Source: Alphaproteobacteria bacterium
GTDB taxonomy: Bacteria > Pseudomonadota > Alphaproteobacteria > UBA6615
DNA length: 64,000 bases
Reading direction: 5' to 3'
Assembly (NCBI GenBank): GCA_011087645.1
Contig: JAALLF010000002.1
Coordinates: forward strand, 186,001-250,000
In this document: piece after piece, positions 8,811 through 16,925 of the stretch
Layout of the letters: each line of letters opens with the position of its first letter
Numbering within the stretch: the first letter of the stretch is position 1
Position numbers and translations under genes: made by a program
The notes under the pieces: generated by a model
Seen by the model: the letters and a program-made list of their open reading frames with translations, nothing else
Told to the model about the DNA's origin: nothing
The model's database searches: none

Positions 8811-8826
8811 AAAATATCGATATTTT
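8811..8826. promoter_or_regulatory. Perfect 16-bp palindrome upstream of the ABC importer
   Basis: AAAATATCGATATTTT is self-complementary over all 16 bases. It lies in the 268-base gap between egtD and the ABC ATPase gene, about 140 bases before the ATPase start, in a locally AT-rich stretch. Its symmetry and location suggest a dimeric regulator site, but no regulator gene is adjacent and the family is unknown. The rest of the gap holds no ORF that I can support. The purine-rich AGGGAGGGG further downstream (about 8871-8879) is not near a start codon. Confidence 0.4.
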
Positions 8827-8965
8827 GATTGCTGGGTCGGCCAAAGGAGTGTTAGCGTACAAAAAAATAGGGAGGGGACTTGCAATACTGAACGGCAGTT
8901 TCGATTCGTGGATGGTCCGCGGGTGCGTTGTCACAAGATGTTGCAATGTCTTGAAAAATTAAATT

Positions 8966-9772
8966 ATGTCCGATAGTGCATTGGAGTCCGTAACGCCGAC
9001 GCCTCAACCAAGTTTTGGCGGCGATGTCGTTATAGAAGCAAACGCGTTGACCAAGGCGTTCAGCGAAGAAGTGATTGCGCTGCAGGGTGCCTCGTTTCAG
9101 ATCAAAAAAGGCAGCTTTATTTCGCTGGTCGGACCCAGCGGGTGCGGCAAGTCTACTCTCCTGCGCTTGGCGGCGGGGTTAATCGACCGCACTTCGGGCA
9201 GCATTAGGGTACATGGCGAAGAAGTTAACGAGCCGCGCACCGATATTGGCATGATGTTTCAAAAGCCGACTCTTTTGGAATGGCGCACGGCTGTCGAGAA
9301 CGTGCTTCTGCCGAACGAAATAAAAGGCACGATTGATGACGCCGCGCGACGCCGCGCGATCGAGGCGCTTCATCTCGTAGGGCTAAAAGAGTTTGAGTTC
9401 CATTTTCCGCGCCAGCTTTCGGGCGGCATGCAACAGCGCGTGGCGTTGGCGCGGTTATTGCAAACCGGCGCCGATATATTGTTGCTCGACGAGCCGTTCG
9501 GCGCGCTCGATGAGTTTACACGCGAACGTCTCAATATTGAGTTGATGCGCATCGTGGACGACACGCCGACGACTAGTCTGTTCGTCACCCATAATATCGC
9601 CGAGGCGATTTTCCTCGCCGATGAGGTGATGGTGATGACGCCACGGCCAGGCAAACTTGCGCGCATTGTGGACGTTCCGTTCGAACGGCCGCGATCGCTG
9701 GAGTTGCAGCTAACACCAGAATTCAACGCAATCGAATCCGAAGTGCGGGATCTCCTGGGAAGCTACGTATGA
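8966..9772 (+). CDS. ABC transporter ATP-binding protein (NitT/TauT type)
   Basis: A 268-residue ATPase that would power uptake through the two permeases downstream. It has Walker A GPSGCGKST (about residue 57), signature LSGGMQQR, Walker B ILLLDEPFGALDE and the H-loop in FVTHNIAEA. The sequence is of the nitrate/sulfonate/taurine importer type (SsuB/TauB-like). The spacing to a good ribosome site is poor (AAAAATTAAATT before the ATG), so the exact start is somewhat uncertain. The gene overlaps the first permease by four bases. It opens a four-gene operon that ends at the terminator at 12744-12773. Confidence 0.9.
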   Translation: MSDSALESVTPTPQPSFGGDVVIEANALTKAFSEEVIALQGASFQIKKGSFISLVGPSGCGKSTLLRLAAGLIDRTSGSIRVHGEEVNEPRTDIGMMFQKPTLLEWRTAVENVLLPNEIKGTIDDAARRRAIEALHLVGLKEFEFHFPRQLSGGMQQRVALARLLQTGADILLLDEPFGALDEFTRERLNIELMRIVDDTPTTSLFVTHNIAEAIFLADEVMVMTPRPGKLARIVDVPFERPRSLELQLTPEFNAIESEVRDLLGSYV

Positions 9773-10680
9773 GTACCGAAACTGAATCTGTGGAAGTTGA
9801 ATTTGTACCGGAGAGAGGGTTCAACCCTATCCACTTCGTCGTACACATTCTAATTTTCGCGGTATTGATCGGTGTGTGGGAAACCGCGAACCGGCTAAGC
9901 TGGGTTGACCCGCTGCTGTTCCCGCGGCCGAGCGGAATTGTCGAAGGGATGTATTCTATTTTCATCGGCAAAGGGGGCATCTGGCCGCATTTGGGCAACA
10001 CCTTCGGCAAGGCGATGGGCGGCTTTGCCATCGGCACGTTAATTGGTATGGCGCTCGCCACCGGCGCGGCCGTCAGCGCCGGGTTCCGCGACTATCTAAA
10101 ACCCTACATCATCATTATCGAGGCGATGCCGCGTATTGCCGTTGGCCCGATTTTTATCGCGGCGCTGGGGTTTGGTTGGTCCTCGGCGGTGGCGCTCGCC
10201 GCGCTGGTTTGTTTCTTCGCACCCTTTGTCAACACCATGACGGGGCTCTTGCAGGTCGATGAAGAGACCGAAGAACTGTTCCGGTCGCTGGGGGCGTCGA
10301 AGCGCGAAATATTCTTTAAACTTCGGGTTCCCAATGCCATGCCGCTAATTGCGGCGGGGGTAAAGCTGGCAGTCGCGGGAGCGTTTGCTGGTGCGTTGGT
10401 CGCCGAGTTTATCTCCGCAACCACTGGGCTTGGCGTGTTGATGCGGCGATATGTGATGACGTTGAATATGGAATTCTCGTTTGCGACATTGTTGTCGATA
10501 ACCTTCTTTGGCTTTTTGCTGTTTCGCACCATGGAGGCGATCAACTATCGGGTAATCTACTGGCACGCTGAGCCGCTGATGCAGAAACGCAGCCGTCGCC
10601 TCGCTAGCCGGTGGGAATCAACAATGGACGCGGTGGCGGTAAATCAGTCGGCAGCCGTCGCGCCGGGAGCTGTCAAATGA
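9769..10680 (+). CDS. ABC transporter permease 1 (NitT/TauT type)
   Basis: A 303-residue inner-membrane permease of the BPD_transp_1 (SsuC/TauC) type with about six hydrophobic segments starting near residue 25. The cytoplasmic EAA loop, which docks to the ATPase, reads EELFRSLGASKREIFFKLRVPNAMPLI (given here by its ends, about residues 166-192). It overlaps the ATPase gene and the second permease by four bases each. The two permeases share this loop and overall order, so they look like an old gene duplication that lets the importer use a heterodimeric channel. Confidence 0.9.
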   Translation: MSTETESVEVEFVPERGFNPIHFVVHILIFAVLIGVWETANRLSWVDPLLFPRPSGIVEGMYSIFIGKGGIWPHLGNTFGKAMGGFAIGTLIGMALATGAAVSAGFRDYLKPYIIIIEAMPRIAVGPIFIAALGFGWSSAVALAALVCFFAPFVNTMTGLLQVDEETEELFRSLGASKREIFFKLRVPNAMPLIAAGVKLAVAGAFAGALVAEFISATTGLGVLMRRYVMTLNMEFSFATLLSITFFGFLLFRTMEAINYRVIYWHAEPLMQKRSRRLASRWESTMDAVAVNQSAAVAPGAVK

Positions 10681-11552
10681 CAACCGCGCCGACCGTCGAG
10701 CAACTTGCCCCAACGCGGACCGCAAAGGTTCTCAAGGCTTCCCTGAAGCATATTATTACGTTTGGGCTGATTATTTTTGTTTGGGAAATTCTCGGTCGAA
10801 CCGGACAATTAAATAGGTTGATTTTACCGTGGCCCAGTCTGATTGGCGCCCAGTTACTCGATTTGTTTTTCATCAGCGGCAAGATTTATTTTCATTTTTT
10901 CACAACTCTGGCCGAGGCGGTCATTGGATTTTTCATAGGTGTCTCGATCGGTATCAGCCTGGCCGTCGGGGCGGCGTTCAGCCCAAGATTTCGGCGCTAT
11001 ATTGCTCCCTACGCGGTGGTCTTCAATGTGACCCCCGGTATCGCCGTGGCGCCGATGATTATCGCGTGGTTCGGTTTTGGCTGGAGCTCTAAGATCGCGC
11101 TGGCGGCGTTGGTGTGTTTCTTCCCGCCTTTCGTCAACACGCTCACCGCGCTGATGCGCACGGATGAAGACGCGACCGATTTGTTCCGCTCTTTGGGCGC
11201 ATCCAAGCGCGAATATTTCTGGAAGCTGCAACTGCCCAACGCCATTCCGCTCATCTTCGCCGGTCTGAAATTGGCGCTTACCGGCGCCCTTCTCGGTACG
11301 ATCGTCGCTGAGTTTTTCTCGGCCTCGGCGGGAGTCGGCATTTTGATGCAGCGCTTTGCGTTCGCATTGCAAATCGATGGCTCGTTTGCCACGTTGCTGA
11401 CGATGTCGGCGATGGGTCTGATGCTCTTCACGCTGATGGAAGTTTTGGATTATCGGCTCGTGTTTTGGAAACGCGATTCGAGGATGGATTCGGTTTCGAA
11501 AAAGCGCGCAGCGCGATGGCGGAGCCGTCACGGGGCTATCGAAGTTAGCTAA
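10677..11552 (+). CDS. ABC transporter permease 2 (NitT/TauT type)
   Basis: A 291-residue permease paralogous to the gene before it. It repeats the layout of that protein, including GFGWSSKIALAALVCFF and the EAA loop DLFRSLGASKREYFWKLQLPNAIPLIF (ends given). I start it at the ATG at 10677, which overlaps the previous TGA, rather than at an in-frame ATG at 10611, because the upstream 22 residues (Gly/Arg/Ser-rich) would lie inside permease 1. Many NitT/TauT systems have only one permease gene, so two adjacent divergent copies suggest an obligate heterodimer. Confidence 0.88.
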   Translation: MTTAPTVEQLAPTRTAKVLKASLKHIITFGLIIFVWEILGRTGQLNRLILPWPSLIGAQLLDLFFISGKIYFHFFTTLAEAVIGFFIGVSIGISLAVGAAFSPRFRRYIAPYAVVFNVTPGIAVAPMIIAWFGFGWSSKIALAALVCFFPPFVNTLTALMRTDEDATDLFRSLGASKREYFWKLQLPNAIPLIFAGLKLALTGALLGTIVAEFFSASAGVGILMQRFAFALQIDGSFATLLTMSAMGLMLFTLMEVLDYRLVFWKRDSRMDSVSKKRAARWRSRHGAIEVS

Positions 11553-11646
11553 TGGTTAGCTAATGACTTTTTGGAAAGCGGCAAAAAGCAAGTCATGCCG
11601 TAAAGCAGGGCGAACAGAACGTCCTTTAACAAAGGGAGAAGTGAAT

Positions 11647-12717
11647 ATGTTACGTAAAGCACTACTAACCGCGTCAGTGGTCGCTCTGATGAGCGTCCCG
11701 GGCATTGCTCAGGCGCAAAACAAGACGATCACATTGATCCAGCCGAATAATGGCACCATGGGTTTCTATGGTTTGCACTCCGCGCGGCTTCTCGGTTATT
11801 TCGAGGAAGAGGGCGTTAATGTTAAGTTGCTGTCCGGCGACACATCAGTTCCTTATGCGGCGTTCCTGACGAACGGCGACGTCGATTTGGCGATGCTTGA
11901 CGGGTCGGAGACCTTCCAGGCCCGGAACGCCAACATTGGCGCGGTGACCGTTTATACGCTCCACAATCGGGCGCCAGAGGGCGTCTTTGTTTCCAAAGAT
12001 AGTCCGATCAAGTCAGTGACCGAGCTCAAGGGCAAGACCATTGGTCTGGCCAGTGACCGTGACTTGGCGGTGGTAAAGGTTGCCATGGCGCACGCCGGTT
12101 CGAACGCCGATGGCGTCAACACCGTCGTCGTAGGTGATTCAGGTCCGACTTTGGCGAACGTGTTCCTCAAAGGAACGGCTGCTGCCTTTGCTGGGTCGGG
12201 CAACGACGTCGCAGCTTTGAAAGCTCGTGGCATTGAGCTTCGCGACATCATGCCGGAATCGGCCAAGAACTCGCCGGCGAACACCTATTCGATGCTGGCC
12301 AACCGCATGGACGAATTGCGCGAACCGCTTTGTGGTTTCTTCCGCGCCTATTCGAAGGGTGTCCACGTTGGTCTCGTCGACATGGAAGCCGTCGCAGCGC
12401 TTTCGCGTAAGGGCGTTCCCCACGAATGGGAAAGCTCGGCCTTTGGGTACGGCTATCTTAACACCGTTAAAGGCCTGCAGATTCCGCCGAATCCCGAGAT
12501 GATCGGTGAAGTCAACGTTGCGGCCTGGGAAGGCGTCCAGAAGGACATGGTCCTGATCGGTTCGGTCGAGAAAGAGAGCAGCTTGGATGATATCCTCAGC
12601 AACGATTTCATGGGCTGTGCCAATGACTTCGATCGCGCTGAAGTTGCATCCGAAGTCAAAGCTTGGATGGCCGATCCGGCAAATGCTGAGTTTGTGAAGA
12701 AGCCTGCGACCCAATAA
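11647..12717 (+). CDS. ABC transporter substrate-binding protein (NMT1/SsuA-like)
   Basis: A 356-residue periplasmic binding protein. The start at 11647 is preceded by AAAGGGAGAAG and gives a clean Sec signal (basic MLRK, hydrophobic core, cleavage after AQA near residue 23). An upstream in-frame ATG at 11563 would bury this signal and is rejected. The mature part has the NMT1/THI5-like order: a LIQPNNGTMGFYGLHSARLLGYFEEEGVNVKLLSGD-type beginning, a SVTELKGKTIGL motif and a lobe-two region near VVGDSGP. The ligand cannot be read from sequence; sulfonates, pyrimidine precursors and aromatic acids are all known for the family. Confidence 0.85.
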   Translation: MLRKALLTASVVALMSVPGIAQAQNKTITLIQPNNGTMGFYGLHSARLLGYFEEEGVNVKLLSGDTSVPYAAFLTNGDVDLAMLDGSETFQARNANIGAVTVYTLHNRAPEGVFVSKDSPIKSVTELKGKTIGLASDRDLAVVKVAMAHAGSNADGVNTVVVGDSGPTLANVFLKGTAAAFAGSGNDVAALKARGIELRDIMPESAKNSPANTYSMLANRMDELREPLCGFFRAYSKGVHVGLVDMEAVAALSRKGVPHEWESSAFGYGYLNTVKGLQIPPNPEMIGEVNVAAWEGVQKDMVLIGSVEKESSLDDILSNDFMGCANDFDRAEVASEVKAWMADPANAEFVKKPATQ

Positions 12718-12743
12718 ATCGCTAACGATTAAGCGATAAAGAG

Positions 12744-12773
12744 AAGGGGCCGCTTTCGAGCGGCCCCTTTTTT
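12744..12773 (+). terminator. Rho-independent terminator of the ABC importer operon
   Basis: An 11-bp stem AAGGGGCCGCT/AGCGGCCCCTT with a TTCG tetraloop is followed by a run of Ts (12768-12773). It lies 27 bases after the stop of the binding-protein gene and just before the convergent bicupin gene. Read on the minus strand the stem is followed by CTCTTTATC, so it may also help end the bicupin transcript. Confidence 0.9.
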
Positions 12774-12781
12774 ATGCGCGG

Positions 12782-13615
12782 TTAGGCGACTTTCAGATCT
12801 TCTTGCGTGACACTGCCCATGAATACATAGCCGGTGTCGGCAACGCTGCCGGCGCCGACATAAATGCCGATCGCCTCGATCGGGTCGGTCTCGCTGAGAT
12901 TGTGCATGAAGTGCTCGACCCCGCTGGGGATAAAGTGAAACTGTCCGCCATGCACTTCGACCCGGTCCGGACCGGCGCCGGCTAGCCCGTGACCGCTCAT
13001 CACAAAATAAATCTCTTCGCAATTCTCGTGCTGATGCTTGGCGTGCACCGCGCCGGGGAAGAAGCGCGCCCGAAAGAGCGTTGAGCCGCAGCCGTTGCGC
13101 CCTGATAGGGGCAGGCGGAAGTCGGTGATATTCCAGCCGTCGCCCTTGTCCATATTCTCCGGGGTGACATCATTTTCATGGACGAAAATACCCTGCGTGA
13201 TCCCCGTTGGCGCACCAGCAACATCGTCCAGCGTCGCCGGGGCCGTGGCCTCCAGACCGATCGCCGCGGCATCCGTGACGCCGATATAGAAACCAACGAT
13301 AACCGCGTCGTTGTCGCCGGTATTGACGAAGAAATATTCCTGACCTTTGGGAACCAATTGGCAATGACCGGCGGTCATTTCGGCAGTCTCCGACCCCACG
13401 CCGGCGATACCGCTGCCTTGCACGAGGACCAGAACGTCGTCGGCGTTGCGGTTGATCTGACGGCCACGGGCGCCACCGGGCGGAATCGTCAGATGGTAGG
13501 TCAGCGCCGATTTAATCTCCGGAATATCGCTGAACAGGCGCAACGCGTTGCCATCGCCATCAGGCGCCACACCGACGCTGTCCACATCGATTAAGGGATA
13601 TCTTAAGCCCATCAT
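12782..13615 (-). CDS. Bicupin domain protein
   Basis: A 277-residue protein with two cupin domains. The C-terminal cupin (about residues 165-260) has a full metal site: HAKHQHENCEE followed by the second-motif His in SGVEHFMHN. The N-terminal cupin has the fold pattern (ALTYHLTIPPGG, DDVLVLVQGSG, CQLVPKGQEYFFVN) but lacks the histidines, so only one half is likely to bind metal. No signal peptide is visible. GGGAGGAA precedes two adjacent ATG codons (13615 and 13612), and the second has the better spacing. It resembles bicupin oxygenases/isomerases of small acids, and its function is unknown. It faces the ABC importer across the shared terminator region. Confidence 0.75.
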   Translation of the reverse strand: MMGLRYPLIDVDSVGVAPDGDGNALRLFSDIPEIKSALTYHLTIPPGGARGRQINRNADDVLVLVQGSGIAGVGSETAEMTAGHCQLVPKGQEYFFVNTGDNDAVIVGFYIGVTDAAAIGLEATAPATLDDVAGAPTGITQGIFVHENDVTPENMDKGDGWNITDFRLPLSGRNGCGSTLFRARFFPGAVHAKHQHENCEEIYFVMSGHGLAGAGPDRVEVHGGQFHFIPSGVEHFMHNLSETDPIEAIGIYVGAGSVADTGYVFMGSVTQEDLKVA

Positions 13616-13668
13616 TTCCTCCCGATCATTTTTCTCGTTGGTCTCTATATTTGCCTTACAATGCGCGC

Positions 13669-15642
13669 CTAGTCACGCAATTCGGCCCGGTTGGCAAAGG
13701 CGTCCAGTGCGTCGGCATTGGCCAACGCCTCGCGATTGCCCACCGGGTCGCCATTGACCAGATCGCGCACGGCGATTTCGGCAATCTTGCCGGTACGGGT
13801 TTTGGGAATATCGTCGACTTGGACGATCTTGCGCGGCACATGGCGGGGCGACGCCCCAGCCCGCGCGGTGGCGCGGATTTTATCGGCCAGTGCCTCATTC
13901 AACTCGACGCCGCCCTGAAGGCGCACGAACAGCACCACGCGGACATCTTGCTGCCAATTCTGGCCGACCACGACGCTTTCTAAAACTTCCGGCACCTTAT
14001 CGACCTGCCGGTAAATCTCGGCGGTGCCGATGCGCACCCCGCCGGGGTTGAGCGTGGCGTCCGAACGGCCATAGACGATATAGCCGCCGCTATCGGCGAC
14101 GCTTTCCGCGAAATCACCCTGGGTCCAGTTTCCCGGGTTCTGGCTAAAGTACGTTTCTTGGAAACGAGCGCCATCCGCGTCGCCCAAGAGGCCCAGGGGC
14201 AGCGACGGGAAGGGGGATCGGCAGACCAGTTCGCCCTTGGCGTCACTGATCGCCGCACCGCCGGTATCCAACACCGCCATATCCATGCCCAACGCCGGGG
14301 CCTGTAATTCGCCGCGCCGTACCGGCCCCCAGGGGTTGCTGCCCAGCAGGCAACCCATGATCTCGGTGCCGCCGGAGCCCGAGCTTAGATGCACGTCTCG
14401 GGCGATATGCTCATATACATAGTCGAAGCCCTCGGGTGACAGCACCGAACCGCCGGCGATAATCTTGCGCACCGCGCTCAGATCGAGACTTTGATCGGGA
14501 GCGAAGCCGTTCTTGCGGCAGGCCTCGATATAGGACGAGCCCAGGCCCAGCACGGTGACGCCTTCGTCGGCGGCGAGCTGCCACAGCCGGCCCGTATCCG
14601 GATAGAAGGGCGAGCCGTCATAGCAGACGATCTTGGCGCCGGTGCCGAGATAATTGACCAGGAAATTCCACATCATCCAGCCCAAGGTGGTCGGAAAGAA
14701 CGCGGTATCGCTGGGCTTCAGGTCGAACAGCATGGCATGCTCACCGACGCTTTTCAGCATGCTGCCGCCGGCCGAATGGACGATACATTTGGGAATGCCC
14801 GTGGTGCCCGACGTGTAGAGGATGAACAGCGGATGATCGAAGGGTAGTCTTGTATAGGCCATCGGCGCCGGATCGAAGGGCGCGTGAAAATCGTCCCAGG
14901 TTTGGGCCTTCGTGCCAAAGTTCATTGCGCCGATATCCGGCGTTCCCTCGGTCCCCAGAACGATGATTTCGCGCACGCTCGGCAGGGCGGCGACGACTTC
15001 GGCGATTTTTTCGCGCACGTCATAGCGCTTGCCGGCAAAGGTATAGCCGTCGACAGCGAACAGGACTTCCGGCGCCGCCTGGGCCAACCGGTCGAGCATG
15101 CCCGGGGCGCCAAAATCCGGCGACACGGAAGTCCATACCGCGCCCAGCGAGGTCGCGCCCAGCATCGCCATGATCGATTCCGGCGTATTGAGCAGAATCG
15201 CACCGACCCGTGTGCCCGCTTCGACGCCACTGGCGGCCAGCGCCTGTTGGGCGCGCGACGCGCCGGCGCGCAGGTCGGCGAAAGTAAGCTCGTAGCGCGC
15301 ACCGGCCTCGTTGACCGCGGCCAAGGCAACCTGGTCGTCGGGCCATTTGAGGATGGTTTCGGCGTAGTTTAAACGCACTTCAGGGAACCATGTGGCGCCG
15401 GCGAAACTGTCGCCGTTCACAAGAGCAGGCTCGAGCGGGCCTTCTGAGACGATGCCGAGAAACTTCCAGCATTCACGCCAGAACGCGCCCTTTTCCGTCA
15501 CCGACCAGCGCCACAGCGCATCATAGTCGCGGCCGAAATCGAGCCCGAGATTTTCTTTGATCTGTGCGGCGAAGGCCGTGAGGTTGCGGGCCTCGATGAC
15601 TTCCGGGCTCGGTTGCCACAGGATCGGCGCCGGTTCATTCAT
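13669..15642 (-). CDS. Acetoacetate--CoA ligase (acetoacetyl-CoA synthetase)
   Basis: A 657-residue acyl-adenylate-forming enzyme that would activate acetoacetate to acetoacetyl-CoA with ATP. Visible features are the family N-terminus with LWQPSPEVIEARNLTAF, the AMP-binding loop YTSGTTGIPKCIVHS (about residue 270), GSGGTEIMGC, YGRSDATLNPGGVRIGTAEIY, and the C-terminal catalytic Lys in RTGKIAEIAV. Length and the N-terminal extension fit AACS rather than acetyl-CoA synthetase. It follows the thiolase gene by 24 bases on the same strand, so acetoacetate could be activated and then cleaved to two acetyl-CoA. Confidence 0.9.
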   Translation of the reverse strand: MNEPAPILWQPSPEVIEARNLTAFAAQIKENLGLDFGRDYDALWRWSVTEKGAFWRECWKFLGIVSEGPLEPALVNGDSFAGATWFPEVRLNYAETILKWPDDQVALAAVNEAGARYELTFADLRAGASRAQQALAASGVEAGTRVGAILLNTPESIMAMLGATSLGAVWTSVSPDFGAPGMLDRLAQAAPEVLFAVDGYTFAGKRYDVREKIAEVVAALPSVREIIVLGTEGTPDIGAMNFGTKAQTWDDFHAPFDPAPMAYTRLPFDHPLFILYTSGTTGIPKCIVHSAGGSMLKSVGEHAMLFDLKPSDTAFFPTTLGWMMWNFLVNYLGTGAKIVCYDGSPFYPDTGRLWQLAADEGVTVLGLGSSYIEACRKNGFAPDQSLDLSAVRKIIAGGSVLSPEGFDYVYEHIARDVHLSSGSGGTEIMGCLLGSNPWGPVRRGELQAPALGMDMAVLDTGGAAISDAKGELVCRSPFPSLPLGLLGDADGARFQETYFSQNPGNWTQGDFAESVADSGGYIVYGRSDATLNPGGVRIGTAEIYRQVDKVPEVLESVVVGQNWQQDVRVVLFVRLQGGVELNEALADKIRATARAGASPRHVPRKIVQVDDIPKTRTGKIAEIAVRDLVNGDPVGNREALANADALDAFANRAELRD

Positions 15643-15666
15643 GACTGCAACGACAGTCCCGTGCCG

Positions 15667-16866
15667 TCAGTCGTTGCGGCCGACGATGCACACCGCGGCG
15701 ACGTTTTCGTGGGGGAAGCCGCCGAGATTGTGGGTCAGGCACATATCCACCTCGTCGCGTTGGCGTTCGGCGGCGCGGCCGAGAAGTTGCAGATACATCT
15801 CGTAGAGCATGCGAATGCCCGACGCGCCGATGGGGTGACCGAAACATTTCAGGCCGCCGTCGATCTGGCAGGGGATTGTGCCGTCGGAATCGTAGAAGCC
15901 GTCCATAACATCGGTCGGCGCGGTGCCCTCCTGCGAAATGTGGAGGTCTTCCATGGTCACCAGCTCTGTCACCGAAAAGCAGTCATGCACTTCGATCAGG
16001 CTGAGATCGTCGCGCGGGTTCTTCACCCCGGCCTCGTCGTAGGCGCGCTGGCTGGCCACCCGGGTGGTCAGGAAATGGCTGCCGTCCCACTGGTTGAACG
16101 AAGCCTCGGTGCCGTTCGAGGCGGCGATTTGCAACGCCTTGATGGTGACCACTGGGCCTTTACCCAGCGACTTGGCGATTTCCGGCGTGGTCAGGATGGC
16201 GCAGGCCGCGCCGTCGGAAACCCCGCAGCAATCGTAGAGCCCCAGCGGCTCGGCGATAATCGGCGCGTTCAGCGCGTCTTCCTCGGTGATTGGCCGGCGT
16301 AGATGGGCCTTTTCGTTGAGCACCCCGTTGGCGTGGCTCTTCACCGAGACATGGGCGATGGCGCGCTTGAGATCGTCCTTGCTGATGCCATGCTTGGCGC
16401 GGTAGGCGCTGGCTAATTGGGCGAAGCCGCCGGGCGCGGTGATATTGGCCCACCACTGGCTGTTGGGGGGGGCGGGGTTCATGTTGGGCAGACCGCCGAA
16501 GCCGGTGTCTTTGAGCTTCTCCACGCCGATGGCCAGCGCGATGTCGCAGGCCCCCGACGCCACGGCGTAGGCCGCGCCGCGAAACGCTTCGGAGCCGCTG
16601 GCGCAATAATTCTCCACCCGTGTGACCGGAATATTGGGCAGACGGAGCGCCTGCGCGTAAGGAATGGCCGACTTGCCGACGCCCATTTCGTCGAAGGTGG
16701 TCGACCCCCAGGCGGCCTGGATTTCCGAAACGTCGATGCCGGCATCGGCGATGCATTCCTCGAACGCCTCGACCATCAGATCTTCGGCGTCGGCGTCATA
16801 ACGCTCGCCGAATTTGGCGCATCCCATGCCAAGAATGGCGACTTTATCTTTGATACCGCTGGCCAT
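15667..16866 (-). CDS. Thiolase (SCP2-thiolase-like acetyl-CoA acetyltransferase)
   Basis: A 399-residue thiolase of the SCP-x/SCP2 branch, which is usually encoded next to a DUF35 partner. The nucleophile Cys lies in VENYCASGSEAF (about residue 88). Later motifs are EVHDCFSVTELVTMEDL and the catalytic His in CFGHPIGASGIRM. It would make or cleave acetoacetyl-CoA or a larger beta-ketoacyl-CoA. It lies 59 bases downstream of the HMG-CoA-synthase-like/DUF35 fusion and just upstream of the acetoacetyl-CoA synthetase on the same strand. That arrangement matches the archaeal thiolase/HMGCS/DUF35 assembly in content, although the partner protein here has lost its active site. Confidence 0.88.
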   Translation of the reverse strand: MASGIKDKVAILGMGCAKFGERYDADAEDLMVEAFEECIADAGIDVSEIQAAWGSTTFDEMGVGKSAIPYAQALRLPNIPVTRVENYCASGSEAFRGAAYAVASGACDIALAIGVEKLKDTGFGGLPNMNPAPPNSQWWANITAPGGFAQLASAYRAKHGISKDDLKRAIAHVSVKSHANGVLNEKAHLRRPITEEDALNAPIIAEPLGLYDCCGVSDGAACAILTTPEIAKSLGKGPVVTIKALQIAASNGTEASFNQWDGSHFLTTRVASQRAYDEAGVKNPRDDLSLIEVHDCFSVTELVTMEDLHISQEGTAPTDVMDGFYDSDGTIPCQIDGGLKCFGHPIGASGIRMLYEMYLQLLGRAAERQRDEVDMCLTHNLGGFPHENVAAVCIVGRND

Positions 16867-16925
16867 CGGTTCGCTCCGTCAGGTTCGGATGAATGGGAAT
16901 TTTAGCACATTATTGGCGGTTTGGG

